From: Legionella drozanskii LLAP-1
GTDB taxonomy: Bacteria; Pseudomonadota; Gammaproteobacteria; Legionellales; Legionellaceae
Direction: 5' to 3'
DNA: 64,000 bases
Assembly (NCBI RefSeq): GCF_001467585.1
Contig: NZ_LNXY01000027.1
Coordinates: forward strand, 665,342 to 729,341
The notes under the pieces were generated by a model, which was not told the origin of the DNA, did no database searches, and saw only the letters and a program-made list of their open reading frames with translations. The translations under genes and the position numbers were made by a program. The first letter of the stretch is position 1; each line of letters begins with the position of its first letter. This document shows, one piece after another, positions 17,388-27,587 of the stretch.

Positions 17388-17835
17388 TTTTTATTTCCTT
17401 TGCTGCACTCATTAAGTCTGCGGAGCAGGCTAGTTTGTCACCGACAAAAGCTTCGCCATGCATACGCCAAAAATCGCGTTTTTGACCAACAAATTTAACT
17501 TCTAAACGTAATTGATCGCCAGGAGTCACGACTTGTTTAAATTTGGCATTATCAATACCCGCAAAAAAATACAAAAACTCATGTCCTTCTTTAGGAGAGC
17601 GCGATAAATTAGATAATATCGCGCTTGCTTGCGCCAAAGCTTCAAGCATTAGCACTCCAGGCATGATGGGATTTCCTGGGAAATGCCCATTAAAAAAAGG
17701 TTCGTTGATAGTTACATTTTTTGTAGCAATCAAATAATCGAATGGGGCGTACTCCAAAACTCGATCCACTAAAAGAAATGGATAACGATGTGGCAACATT
17801 TCAAGAATTTTGATTATATCAACGGATTCAGTCAT
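17377..17835 (-). CDS. fabZ: (3R)-hydroxyacyl-ACP dehydratase
   Basis: Dehydrates beta-hydroxyacyl-ACP in type II fatty acid synthesis. The 152-residue hot-dog protein has LPHRYPFLLVDRV, the catalytic-His region FNGHFPGNPIMPGVLMLEA and the downstream Glu. It competes with LpxA and LpxD for 3-hydroxyacyl-ACP, which explains its place between them. A gap of about 110 bp separates it from lpxD. Confidence 0.96.
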   Translation of the reverse strand: MTESVDIIKILEMLPHRYPFLLVDRVLEYAPFDYLIATKNVTINEPFFNGHFPGNPIMPGVLMLEALAQASAILSNLSRSPKEGHEFLYFFAGIDNAKFKQVVTPGDQLRLEVKFVGQKRDFWRMHGEAFVGDKLACSADLMSAAKEIKSDR

Positions 17836-17945
17836 ACATTAGTTCTCACTACATTCATAATTCTATCGCTTCCTCATACGACCCAGGTTAAAAAGAACCC
17901 GCAAACTCACTCTTAAACAAGCTGAATTCATGGGATCCCTTCATG

Positions 17946-18995
17946 TTAATTCTGAGAGATATGTTCCATATTTTTTTTGTTATATTCTTTTTCCAGTCTT
18001 GCGAGCCGAATAATGTAATCATCAAGACGGCGAAAACGCGCGGCATTACGACGCCATTGCTGGTGCTCACTCACTATAATTCCCGAAGAATAAACGCCGG
18101 CTTTAGACAGTGATTTACTTACCGTTGACATTCCAGTGATAACGACATCATCCGCCAAATGCACATGAGCAGCAATACAACTAGCACCACCAACTATACA
18201 ATCTGCACCAATCTGCGTATAAGCACCAATCGCCGCACATCCAGCAATTGCGGTATTTTTACCGATGGTTACATCATGAGCAATATGAACCAAATTATCA
18301 ATATGTACGCCTTCACCAATATACGTGTCGCCCAAGGAACCTCTTGCAACAACAGTATTTGCACCAAGCTGAACATAATCTGCGATCACTACGCCGCCAA
18401 CTGCTGCACCACTATGCCAACGCCCTTGCTTCTTTATACTATTGAAAGGAGCAGCACCAAGGATGACACCATTTTCAATCACCACATGAGCACCTAACTT
18501 CGAACCACTATGAATATAAACACCACTTCCAATCGTAGAATACGGCCCTATATTCACTCCCTCTTCAATTACACAATTTGCTGCTATTTTTACACCATCA
18601 CCCAACTTCACTGAATCAGCAATAACAGTATTAGCTCCTACAGCAATCTGTTCTCCCAACAGAGCAGCAGGAGAAATAGAGGCTTTGGGATGGATACCTT
18701 CATGATGATTAATTGCCAGCGCAAACAGATCTGCAGCAATAGCCATACTCTCTAAGGGATTAGCAACAACGATGGAATTTACTGGACAGTAATGAACATG
18801 CCCAGCTGTTAACAACACCACGCCAGCTTGAGTTTTATCCAACAACTGTAACATCACTAAATTGTCAAAGTAAGTTAGATCGGAACTTGTAGCACGACTC
18901 AGAGACGCTACACCCCTGATAGATTGCTCGGCATTACTATGCAAGCAACCATCAAGGTGGTGTGCTAATTCGGCAAGGGTGTACACAGATTTCAC
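17946..18995 (-). CDS. lpxD: UDP-3-O-acylglucosamine N-acyltransferase
   Basis: Third lipid A step: N-acylates UDP-3-O-acyl-GlcN. The 349 residues start with a short uridine-binding domain (about 1-100), continue as a hexapeptide beta-helix (about 105-300; catalytic His in NLVHIAHDVTIG) and end in a charged helical tail. Starts 5 bp after skp. Length is normal for the family. Confidence 0.95.
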   Translation of the reverse strand: MKSVYTLAELAHHLDGCLHSNAEQSIRGVASLSRATSSDLTYFDNLVMLQLLDKTQAGVVLLTAGHVHYCPVNSIVVANPLESMAIAADLFALAINHHEGIHPKASISPAALLGEQIAVGANTVIADSVKLGDGVKIAANCVIEEGVNIGPYSTIGSGVYIHSGSKLGAHVVIENGVILGAAPFNSIKKQGRWHSGAAVGGVVIADYVQLGANTVVARGSLGDTYIGEGVHIDNLVHIAHDVTIGKNTAIAGCAAIGAYTQIGADCIVGGASCIAAHVHLADDVVITGMSTVSKSLSKAGVYSSGIIVSEHQQWRRNAARFRRLDDYIIRLARLEKEYNKKNMEHISQN

Positions 18996-19000
18996 ACTGA

Positions 19001-19498
19001 TTAGCTAATTTGTTTGATCACGTTTTCAGTAATATCTAGCTTCTCAGAACTAAAGGGAGCTGCATCCTTTTGTAAAACGATGTCATATTTATCAGTATCA
19101 GCAACTTTGGCAATCGCTTTACGAATTTTGCTATAGAGCTCTTCCATTGCTTCATTGTGAGCTGTGCTTAATTCTTGTTGATATTGTTGACCTTCTCTTT
19201 CAAAAGTTTGTTGTGTAGCAAGAATCTTTTTCTCCATATCCTTTTTTTGTGACTCGCTCATAATAGAGCCATCACGTTTAAATTTTTCCATGTCTTGCTT
19301 TAAACCTTCTTCCATGGCGACTAATTTGTCACGACGGGGTTTAAAATCTTTTTCTAGTTTTTGCTGAATTGTTTTCATCTGACTAGAAGTTTGCATAATC
19401 TTCTGCAAATCAACTACGCCGATTTTTGCTTCTGCAAAGGCATTAAAACCAACTAAGCTCAACATCAACGAGATTATAATCCCACTCACACGCTTCAT
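19001..19498 (-). CDS. skp: Periplasmic chaperone Skp/OmpH
   Basis: Holds unfolded outer-membrane proteins in transit to BAM. The 165 residues have a signal peptide (about 1-22, cleavage near AFAEA) and a long charged coiled-coil region (about 40-125), as in the jellyfish-shaped Skp trimer. It lies directly downstream of bamA, the conserved position. Confidence 0.93.
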   Translation of the reverse strand: MKRVSGIIISLMLSLVGFNAFAEAKIGVVDLQKIMQTSSQMKTIQQKLEKDFKPRRDKLVAMEEGLKQDMEKFKRDGSIMSESQKKDMEKKILATQQTFEREGQQYQQELSTAHNEAMEELYSKIRKAIAKVADTDKYDIVLQKDAAPFSSEKLDITENVIKQIS

Positions 19499-19619
19499 TT
19501 TTATTGCTCTCCTAATTAAAAGATCCTGATGCTATCACAGATCATCGTAGGTTGCGATAATTGTGAAAAGCTCTATCGTAAATTTTCTTTATCGAATAAG
19601 AGCTTGCTCTCATTTCACC

Positions 19620-21935
19620 TTAAAAGCCAGATGACAAGGTAAATTGGAATACCTGCTCATCATCAAAACGTTGCTTGTTTAAGGGCTTAGCTAAGCTAAA
19701 TGCCAAAGGTCCAAAAGGTGAACGCCACTCTACAGACACACCAGCTGAATAACGCAAAGGCCCAGAATCGATACCTGTCAAGAAGGTCGGCATACGACTC
19801 GCATAAACGTTACCCGCATCAGCAAAGATTGTTGTCCTGACGGTATCTCTACTCAAGGGATAGGGCAAAATAAGTCCTGCACTAGCATTCAACAAGAAGT
19901 TTCCTCCTAAAGCATTAAAGTTATTATCTTTAGGTCCTAGGGAATAGCTGTCATAACCACGTACTTGCCCTGGGTAAGCAATACCACCTGCATAATAGTT
20001 TTCGAAGAAAGGCAAGCCATCTCGGTTAAAGGTATTTCCATAACCAACATTTCCTAATGCAGTTAAAATAAATCCTCGCAACAGAGGTTGGTAGAAGCGA
20101 GTCATATAGGATGCTTTGTAATAAGACAATGACTTAGCTGATGCAGGTAAGGCAACTAAAACGTTCGCTTGCTGGTTCCATCCTCGTGTTGGATAAGGCA
20201 TTTGATCATAAGTATTGCGGCTCCAACCTGAGCTTAAGCGGATCTCATGGAAATTACGGCCATGCAAAAGTGCGAAATTGCGAATCTGCTCTACGAAACC
20301 AACGGATTTAATTCGTAAATCCTGATAACCATAGCCTAATTGCAAACTACTGAATTCGCTAAGAAGAATATTATAGCTGACATCGGCTCCAAAACGATCG
20401 GCAGAGTACACGCTAATGTCTTTTAGCCGCTTCGGATCAATGGTTTGGTAATACAGGTTAATACCACGCCCAACACCCGTTTTGGTGTAAAAAGGATTAT
20501 AGTAATTAAAAGAATAATCTTTACCCCAATAGCTTGCGTTGAAACCTACTCCTACAGAACGACCTGTACCCATAAAGTTATGTTGATTAAACGCAGCATT
20601 AAATTGAGGACCGTTTGTTCCATATCCCAAAGAAGCGGTCGCTTCTGCAGAGGGGGCCTCTTCGATTTCCACATCCAAATCAACCTGGTTATTTGCACCA
20701 GGAACTGGGGTTGTTTTCACATTAACATTCTTTAAATAACCCAAAAGACGCATTTGTCTTTCAGACTCTTTAATATTGTGCAGTGATAGCAAGGAACCTT
20801 CATTTTGACGGATAACATTTCGTAATACATAATCCGCTGTTTTAGTATTACCATGGAAATTTATTCGTCGAACATACACATGACGTCCAGGCTCAACAAT
20901 GAAGGTAATAAATACTGTTTTATTTTTTTCGTCAATACGTGGTTCAGCATTAATTGCAGGAAACCCATAACCGATGTCTCCCAGTGCTAAACCCATTGCA
21001 GAAATCGATTCAGTCACTTTCTTTCTTGAAAACACTTCACCTTGTTTGACTTGAACTAACGAATCAATTTTCCCTTTTGGTAAAATGGTTTTACCAATGA
21101 CTGAATAGCCGGAAAAACGGTATTGCGGACCTTCTTCTATATGAATATTAATAAAAACATCTTTCTTATCAGGAGATAATAAAACCTGCGAAGAGACTAT
21201 TCTAAATTTCAAATATCCACGATCGAGATAAAACGAGCGCAAGGATTCCAGGGATGCATCCATCGCTGCTTTGGAATACTGATCTTTTTTAGTAAGGTAG
21301 GTAAAGATGCTTGAAGTCGATAAAGACATCTGCGGCATCAACTCACTGCTTGTAAAATCGTGGTTGCCAATAAACTTAATCTCTTTGATGCGCGAAACAC
21401 GGCCTTCCGAAATTGTCGCGTTAATTGCAACGCGGTTTTCAGTGAGATTTTTTACGCTAGTTTCAATGCGAGCATTATATTTACCTCGTGCATTGTAAGC
21501 TTGTTTTAGCTCTTTTTCTAAGCGCTCTAGCGACGAGCGCTGAAAGACACGACCCTTCACTAAACCAAGTTGTTTTAGCAGTTCTTTCATCTTCTCGCTG
21601 GGAATTTCTTTATTCCCTGCGACGGTTACCGAACCAATGGTTGCTCGCTCTACCACATTAACAATCAGTGTATTTCCCTGTCTTTCAAGTTCAACTGATT
21701 GGAAAAAACCGGTATCGTACAAAGCTCGAATAATTTGCGCCGTAGAAGCAGGTCCTACCTCTTCACCCACCTGAACAGGCAGATAGTTTAATACAGTACC
21801 GGCGCTAACTCGCTGTAACCCGGTAATTTTGATATCACGTACTATAAATTCATTTGCTGCACTAACTTGTATTGACCAAGTTAACATTGTCGAACAACAA
21901 ATACCCAATAAAATTTTTCTACTGACTTTTTTCAT
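19620..21935 (-). CDS. bamA: Outer membrane protein assembly factor BamA
   Basis: Core of the BAM complex that inserts beta-barrel proteins. The 771 residues have a signal peptide (about 1-26), five POTRA repeats (about 28-425), and a C-terminal barrel with the conserved VRGYDSYSLGP loop (the VRGF/Y motif of lid loop 6) and terminal aromatic residue (SSGF). Sits between rseP and skp as usual. Confidence 0.97.
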   Translation of the reverse strand: MKKVSRKILLGICCSTMLTWSIQVSAANEFIVRDIKITGLQRVSAGTVLNYLPVQVGEEVGPASTAQIIRALYDTGFFQSVELERQGNTLIVNVVERATIGSVTVAGNKEIPSEKMKELLKQLGLVKGRVFQRSSLERLEKELKQAYNARGKYNARIETSVKNLTENRVAINATISEGRVSRIKEIKFIGNHDFTSSELMPQMSLSTSSIFTYLTKKDQYSKAAMDASLESLRSFYLDRGYLKFRIVSSQVLLSPDKKDVFINIHIEEGPQYRFSGYSVIGKTILPKGKIDSLVQVKQGEVFSRKKVTESISAMGLALGDIGYGFPAINAEPRIDEKNKTVFITFIVEPGRHVYVRRINFHGNTKTADYVLRNVIRQNEGSLLSLHNIKESERQMRLLGYLKNVNVKTTPVPGANNQVDLDVEIEEAPSAEATASLGYGTNGPQFNAAFNQHNFMGTGRSVGVGFNASYWGKDYSFNYYNPFYTKTGVGRGINLYYQTIDPKRLKDISVYSADRFGADVSYNILLSEFSSLQLGYGYQDLRIKSVGFVEQIRNFALLHGRNFHEIRLSSGWSRNTYDQMPYPTRGWNQQANVLVALPASAKSLSYYKASYMTRFYQPLLRGFILTALGNVGYGNTFNRDGLPFFENYYAGGIAYPGQVRGYDSYSLGPKDNNFNALGGNFLLNASAGLILPYPLSRDTVRTTIFADAGNVYASRMPTFLTGIDSGPLRYSAGVSVEWRSPFGPLAFSLAKPLNKQRFDDEQVFQFTLSSGF

Positions 21936-22109
21936 TCTTATATTACGTCCAGCACAGATAATCTTATTTCTGGAATCAAAGGAATTATCCCAAGAATCCA
22001 GCGAGAAATAAATTGCAACCTTTTATAGGAACTGACCGACCCTGTCAAGAAATTGAATAAGACCTTACCTGGCTGTATACTTCAACTTAGTTCAGTTTAT
22101 CGATTATTA

Positions 22110-23462
22110 TCAATTAGTTAAGCGCGATATATCGTTACTTAACGCCAATAACATTAATCCCATTAACACCATCAATCCTAAATAAATACCTACCGATTTT
22201 ACATTATCCGAAAGTGGCCTACCTCGAATCACTTCAATAACACAGTACAACAAATGCCCACCATCCAGCATAGGAATAGGCAATAAATTTAAGACACCTA
22301 AACTAATGCTAACCAATGCTAAAAATGATAAATAATAGGTTAATCCGCTACGAGCTGATTCACCAGCACCTTGTGCAATACCTACCGGACCACTAATACT
22401 CTGCAATGCCAATTTGCCGGTTACAAAACGTCCAATCAGCGAGAAGGTAGCGCCTGTAAGTTCAGCGGTTTGGGTAAAAGCCGTTCCGATGGCTTGCAAT
22501 GGTCGCTGACGCTCCGTGCGTAACCATTGAGCAGGCCAATCCACTTTTTCTGAACGAAGACCTAGAAAACCCTCTTTCTTGCCATTATTAAGCTTGGATC
22601 CGATACGTAAACTAACAGATTGAGTTTCACCCTTCCTGCTAATAACAAGCGCTAATTGCTCATCAGGATGCTGCCTTACATACTCTACCAAATCCAACCA
22701 ATCATCTACAGGTTTATTATTAATTTGTTTAACCACATCTCCTACCTGTAAACCCGCTGTATTGGCAGGTGATTCTTTTACTATTTCACCAATGACAGGG
22801 GGGATGTTCGGAATAAAGGGTTTTATACCTAAGCTTTTTAAAGGATCAGGTTTTTTAGGATCCAATTCCCAATTAGCGAGAGGCAAGGATAGGGTTTTCA
22901 TTTGGCCGTTAGGTAATGATTTTACCGTCAGTGAAACTGTTTTATCGCTTCCGAGCAAAGGCATCAAGGCAAATTGAAAATCACGCCAACTATTTATTTT
23001 CTTGTCATCCATCTCCACAATTTCTTGTTTAGGCTCTAAACCTGCCATTGCAGCAATGCTACCCGCTTTCACCCCATCGATCATTGGTGCTAATGATTTA
23101 ATACCAATGACTAGTACTAGCCATAAAGCGACAAAAGCAAAAATAAAATTAAATAACGGGCCGGCCACAATAATGGCAATTCGCGCCCAAACAGATTGAT
23201 TGTTAAATGCCAGATGGCGCTCTTTAGCCGGAACCTCTCCTTCAGCCTCGTCTAACATTTTCACGTAGCCACCCAAGGGGAGCAATGACCATACATACTC
23301 CGTCCCATGTTTGCCGTGCCAACGCGCTAAAACTTTTCCAAAACCAAAAGAAAAACGTAAAACCTTAACGCCACAGAGACGAGCCACCAAAAAATGACCA
23401 TATTCGTGCACTGTGATTAAGAGTAATAACGCCAGGAAAAAATAAAGTAGGGTTGCAACCAT
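22110..23462 (-). CDS. rseP: Site-2 intramembrane zinc protease RseP
   Basis: Inner-membrane protease that cleaves anti-sigma factors and remnant signal peptides. The 450 residues carry the HEYGH zinc motif near residue 19, two PDZ domains (about 110-300) and the third zinc-ligand segment NLLPIPMLDGGHLL (about 392-405). Four transmembrane segments are expected. It starts 2 bp after cdsA. Confidence 0.96.
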   Translation of the reverse strand: MVATLLYFFLALLLLITVHEYGHFLVARLCGVKVLRFSFGFGKVLARWHGKHGTEYVWSLLPLGGYVKMLDEAEGEVPAKERHLAFNNQSVWARIAIIVAGPLFNFIFAFVALWLVLVIGIKSLAPMIDGVKAGSIAAMAGLEPKQEIVEMDDKKINSWRDFQFALMPLLGSDKTVSLTVKSLPNGQMKTLSLPLANWELDPKKPDPLKSLGIKPFIPNIPPVIGEIVKESPANTAGLQVGDVVKQINNKPVDDWLDLVEYVRQHPDEQLALVISRKGETQSVSLRIGSKLNNGKKEGFLGLRSEKVDWPAQWLRTERQRPLQAIGTAFTQTAELTGATFSLIGRFVTGKLALQSISGPVGIAQGAGESARSGLTYYLSFLALVSISLGVLNLLPIPMLDGGHLLYCVIEVIRGRPLSDNVKSVGIYLGLMVLMGLMLLALSNDISRLTN

Positions 23463-23464
23463 AG

Positions 23465-24262
23465 TTATAATCCCGGGTTTAGAAAAACCAACCCACAGTA
23501 AAATAAAGGTAACGCCGCGATTAAACTATCTAATCGATCAAGTATTCCGCCATGCCCTGGCAATATATGCCCAGTATCTTTAATATTAGTCCGCCTTTTT
23601 AGCATGGAAATAAATAAATCACCTAGGACGGAAATTAATGCAGTGAGGACTGCGATTAAGAACCAATTTACTATCCCCTGAGGCTGGAAATAAAAATAAC
23701 CAGCTAATGCCACTAACATCGAGAGCAAAAATCCACCTAGCACGCCTTGTATTGTTTTACCTGGACTCACCAAAGGAATTAATTTGTGTTTTCCCCATTG
23801 CTTACCTGCTAAATACGCACCGATATCTGCGGCCCAAATTAGACAAAACAAATAAACCACTAAGTTTTTACCCTCATATCCATGATAAAGCCTCAGCATG
23901 CTTTGCGCAAATAAGGGAAGCAGAAAAAGTCCGGCAAGAAATACAATCCATGAATGCCCCCAAATACGCTGAGATTTAGGAAAATTGAGCACAGCGATTA
24001 AAATAGCAACCCAAACTAGCATCCCGGACAATAACCAATAATAAAAACCCAGATGATTTAGCCAGGTAAAAGCTAGCAAAAGAATCACAAAGACTATTTT
24101 CAACCATAACTGCTTAACAGGGATTAAAAATAACCACTCTAAACCACAAGCAACTAGCAATAGCAGAATCAAATCTATAAAAATCCAGTTTTTTGCATAA
24201 TAAATTATGAATAAAACGAGCGGTACAAGCACTAAGGTGGTTAATAACCTTTGTCTAAACAT
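23465..24262 (-). CDS. cdsA: Phosphatidate cytidylyltransferase
   Basis: Converts phosphatidic acid and CTP to CDP-diacylglycerol, feeding pssA (at 53448) and PgsA. The 265-residue polytopic protein ends with the CDS signature [13 protein letters not shown] followed by [12 protein letters not shown]. It overlaps uppS by 8 bp. Confidence 0.95.
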   Translation of the reverse strand: MFRQRLLTTLVLVPLVLFIIYYAKNWIFIDLILLLLVACGLEWLFLIPVKQLWLKIVFVILLLAFTWLNHLGFYYWLLSGMLVWVAILIAVLNFPKSQRIWGHSWIVFLAGLFLLPLFAQSMLRLYHGYEGKNLVVYLFCLIWAADIGAYLAGKQWGKHKLIPLVSPGKTIQGVLGGFLLSMLVALAGYFYFQPQGIVNWFLIAVLTALISVLGDLFISMLKRRTNIKDTGHILPGHGGILDRLDSLIAALPLFYCGLVFLNPGL

Positions 24263-24998
24263 GGTCAGCCTCTTTTAATTGCTGCGAAGTTTTACCATAG
24301 CGTCTTTCTCTTCGACTAAAACTAGCTAATGCTTTTTGAAATTCATTAGCATCGAAATCAGGCCAATGAACATCAGCAAAATACAATTCAGTATAAGCCA
24401 GCTGCCATAGGAAAAAGTTAGAAATTCGCTGTTCTCCGCTAGTGCGGATGAATAAATCTGGATCTATTAACTCGGCTGTGCTTAAGGCCTGAGCTAACAT
24501 ACCCTCATCAATCTCATCAACAGACAACTCACCAGCTTCTACTTTTTTTGCAATTGTTTTTGTCGCTTGAACTAAATCCCATTTGCCGCCATAGTTGACA
24601 ACGATATTTAAAGTTAATCGGTTATTTGCTTCAGTCAGTTTTTCTGCAGCGGACATTTGCTCACAAAGTGCTGATGATAAAGCGGCTCGATCCCCTGTAA
24701 AGCACAAACGAACACCATGTTGATGTAACTCTCGTACCTCATGGCCTAAGGCTTCTATAAAAAGTTGCATAAGAAACTCAACTTCATTTTCAGGTCTTGA
24801 CCAATTTTCACTACTAAAAGCAAATAAACTGAGAACTGGTATTTCGCTTTGCAAACAACAGCGAATTACTGACTTGACCGATTCAACGCCAGCACGATGA
24901 CCTTCAACGCGCAATAAACCTCGGCTTTGTGCCCAACGCCCATTCCCATCCATTACTATGGCAATATGTTGGGGTAAGATATCATTCAACCCATTCAT
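24255..24998 (-). CDS. uppS: Di-trans,poly-cis-undecaprenyl diphosphate synthase
   Basis: Makes the C55 carrier lipid for peptidoglycan and O-antigen. The 247 residues show the cis-prenyltransferase signatures [27 protein letters not shown] and [11 protein letters not shown]. It appears to be the first gene of the minus-strand envelope operon: the upstream neighbour ends about 130 bp away. Confidence 0.97.
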   Translation of the reverse strand: MNGLNDILPQHIAIVMDGNGRWAQSRGLLRVEGHRAGVESVKSVIRCCLQSEIPVLSLFAFSSENWSRPENEVEFLMQLFIEALGHEVRELHQHGVRLCFTGDRAALSSALCEQMSAAEKLTEANNRLTLNIVVNYGGKWDLVQATKTIAKKVEAGELSVDEIDEGMLAQALSTAELIDPDLFIRTSGEQRISNFFLWQLAYTELYFADVHWPDFDANEFQKALASFSRRERRYGKTSQQLKEADHV

Positions 24999-25126
24999 CC
25001 AACAAATAATAAAAGGTCATTAGTCTAACCGCTTTGGAGCAAAATATTAAGTACCAGATGATGGCTATTCCTAATCTCTCAATAGAAATTGTTAATGTCG
25101 AGGGAATACAAGAGTAATACTGTCAA

Positions 25127-25579
25127 CTAAAAACCATTCGAACTATAAGTATAAGAACCAGAGATTACATCCCAGGAAAGATCCTCGTGTAAGATTGTTA
25201 GCAGGTTGGGATTTTCATCATCGTTTAAGAAAGATATAAATTTATCTTTAACCCTGTCAGGGCTTGAATTAGTTGGATCAGTTTTCTTAGAAAACCATCG
25301 TAGGTAGAAATTATTTAATACCTCCTCATCGACAGCTTTGATGGTTAGGTCTCTATTTTCAGAGTCGCATTTTTTACATAAATAATTAAGTATTACGCTG
25401 GCGACCCCTTTATGCTGATATTCTTCTTTAGTTTCAATCCATTGTAATGCTAAACGTTCAGGAGCTAAGCTTATAATAGCAGTACAAACCTCTGTACCTT
25501 TAAAGTTTGCAATTATATGAAACTGTTGTTCATCGATTTTCTTTTCTTTAATAATTAGATCTAACACAATTTCACCCAT
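25127..25579 (-). CDS. GNAT-like N-acetyltransferase
   Basis: A 150-residue protein with a GNAT core: the WIETKEEYQHKGVASVILNY stretch (about 48-67) provides the acetyl-CoA motif A (QxKGxA), preceded by paired strands. The C-terminal 45 residues (from about 105) are an extra polar region that ends SGSYTYSSNGF. The substrate is unknown. It is monocistronic between uppS and another orphan gene. Confidence 0.6.
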   Translation of the reverse strand: MGEIVLDLIIKEKKIDEQQFHIIANFKGTEVCTAIISLAPERLALQWIETKEEYQHKGVASVILNYLCKKCDSENRDLTIKAVDEEVLNNFYLRWFSKKTDPTNSSPDRVKDKFISFLNDDENPNLLTILHEDLSWDVISGSYTYSSNGF

Positions 25580-25737
25580 AAATAATCAACAAGTCAGAAT
25601 CTAATTATATAACATTCAACAGAATGTGCTTATTTTGGCAAAAATATACATAAAATATTCAAAGAGTGCCCGAGGAGTTAAAAGGCTTCAATTATTTTAG
25701 CTGTTTTGAAGTAGGATTTAGTATTTAAACTTGGTTA

Positions 25738-26982
25738 TTAAGGCCTTAGCAATTCATCACTATGACTATCATCAATTTTAATTGCTTCTTTCAATTGTCG
25801 ATATAATTTTCCTAACTCTCCTTGCTCAACAATCTTTTGATCTGCTGTATCAGTAGCAATCCTATTACTACGCTGATACTCATCTAGAAGCTGTTGACTA
25901 ACATTCCGTTTTTGGGTGGCCGAATGCCCGCCGAAGAAAGAACCCCAAAGATGCTCATATTCTATACCCAATTCAACTCTTTGCTGGTAGGTATAGTTTA
26001 ATTGTCTAATCTGTTCAATTATTCTTTCAACTGCGTTTTCTTGTAACCCAACATCAATAGGATGCTCAGAAGCAAATTTGGTTGCTGCCTGCAATGCTTT
26101 GTCAGAAGTAAATTTAGCAGCGTTTTTTACTATCGGGCTGGCTCTTAATGCCTTTACACTGATCTCTTCATCTTCTTTATGCAGCAAGCCAACAGCCTGG
26201 CCGATCATTGTTGCGACATAACGCCCACAATTAACCGTATCAAAGTACCCTTGGTAAATATCTCTGGGATCGATGAGTTGACTTCCGTGCATATCAATTG
26301 GGTCACCTTGAGCAACTCGAAGCCTAATATGGTTGACACCAAAAACTCCATCCAATCGTCCTTTGCCAACTTCAGGGATGAGATGGGTTATCTTAATCGA
26401 TTCATCAATAATTTCTTGTTCTTTCAACCTAGTAATTATTGAACTGGCAGAATTTTCTGGGGTTTTTCCCTTGGTGGTGTCAACTGTAGCATGAACAATA
26501 ATTAAACGTTTTCCTATCAATTTATAACTACTATTGGCAATAGGGCATAATAAATCGTATAAGCTAGTAAATCGCTCAAAACCCAATACATCGGATAATA
26601 AATCTGCTTGAAGAATCTCAAGATCCTGCTCCTCAATATCTTCCTGAGCTTTCAACTTGCTATAAAATTCTTTTTTATGAGCATCTCGAATTTTACGAAT
26701 TTTGCGATCAATCATACTTTGCTGTTCTAAAGTATAATTTTTTTTATTCGTAAAATTTTCAAGTATTTCTTGCCACTGTCTTGCCAAACAATAGGCTGCA
26801 TGAGCTTGTTTCCAACCTTGCCTACTTTGGGTAATTAATATATTTTTGTCGCCTAGAGTAGACGTAAATCCTTCAAAAATTGGTTTCGGATAATAAAGTC
26901 GAACCTCATCTTCTTCATATAGAGCCTCTACCAAACATCTATTCAGATCGGATGCACTCAAACGCCCTTGCTCGTCTGCCAT
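25738..26982 (-). CDS. Unrecognised 414-residue soluble protein; possible effector
   Basis: No family recognised, no signal peptide or membrane segment. A highly charged helical part (about 85-130) precedes a more globular middle. There, NHIRLRV, LIDP and FDTVNCGRYVATMIG recall the His-Asp-Cys order of clan CE cysteine proteases and acetyltransferases (Ulp1, YopJ), but the Asp-to-Cys distance (14 residues) is too short for those families, so this is only a hint. The C-terminus is Lys/Glu/Asp-rich (DDSHSDELLRP), as in many Dot/Icm substrates. Lies alone between uppS/GNAT and rhlE. Confidence 0.55.
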   Translation of the reverse strand: MADEQGRLSASDLNRCLVEALYEEDEVRLYYPKPIFEGFTSTLGDKNILITQSRQGWKQAHAAYCLARQWQEILENFTNKKNYTLEQQSMIDRKIRKIRDAHKKEFYSKLKAQEDIEEQDLEILQADLLSDVLGFERFTSLYDLLCPIANSSYKLIGKRLIIVHATVDTTKGKTPENSASSIITRLKEQEIIDESIKITHLIPEVGKGRLDGVFGVNHIRLRVAQGDPIDMHGSQLIDPRDIYQGYFDTVNCGRYVATMIGQAVGLLHKEDEEISVKALRASPIVKNAAKFTSDKALQAATKFASEHPIDVGLQENAVERIIEQIRQLNYTYQQRVELGIEYEHLWGSFFGGHSATQKRNVSQQLLDEYQRSNRIATDTADQKIVEQGELGKLYRQLKEAIKIDDSHSDELLRP

Positions 26983-27587
26983 ACTGTTACTACCTCAAAG
27001 GAACTATTTATAAATATCTCATGCTTATATTAACACATTATGAATACTAATTGGCCCTTTGTCGCGTCTCTTTTAAACTAGTCGCAATAAATTCAAACAA
27101 GGTTACCAAGAAAGAGGCGTCACCGATTCCTATCTCTAAGTGAAAAAGGATGATGATGCCATTCCTCATAGATCAAAACAGTTGTTTCTCATAATATTTT
27201 GGAATTTAGTATTAACTTCTACAGAGTAAGGCAAGGCATGCCAATATTTTGCATTCTCCTAATGGTATTACTGGCACAGTAGATTGAGCTTTCTTTATCT
27301 TTCAAAGTGGCAGCTCTTGATGCACAGCAAGCCGATATAGCTCCTGCTCTCTGGCTCTAATTTTGACTGCAACTCTAAGTATCCTCGCTATTAGCTCTAA
27401 GATTGAGATACAATAAATTTCCTGGTATCTCAAATCCATGATATAATTGATCAAAAATCAACCATACTGAATTAGGTATGACTGCCGATAACCTTGTTTA
27501 TAACTCCCTAAATCGTCATCTCGCACAGAGCTTAGGATAAAAAAACTGATGGTAATCTATTAACAAATATTTATAAGGAAAAATAAC
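26983..27587. other. 605-bp AT-rich gap without a supported gene
   Basis: All six frames are broken. Minus-strand pieces of about 30-45 codons look faintly protein-like but are interrupted by stops. A 7-bp inverted repeat GAGATAC/GTATCTC (27405-27431) has no T-tract. The last 100 bp presumably hold the rhlE promoter and leader. Confidence 0.5.

Noticed and set aside
27405-27431. Inverted repeat GAGATAC/GTATCTC as a terminator or operator
   Set aside because: Short stem, 13-nt spacer, no T-run and no gene it would clearly serve.
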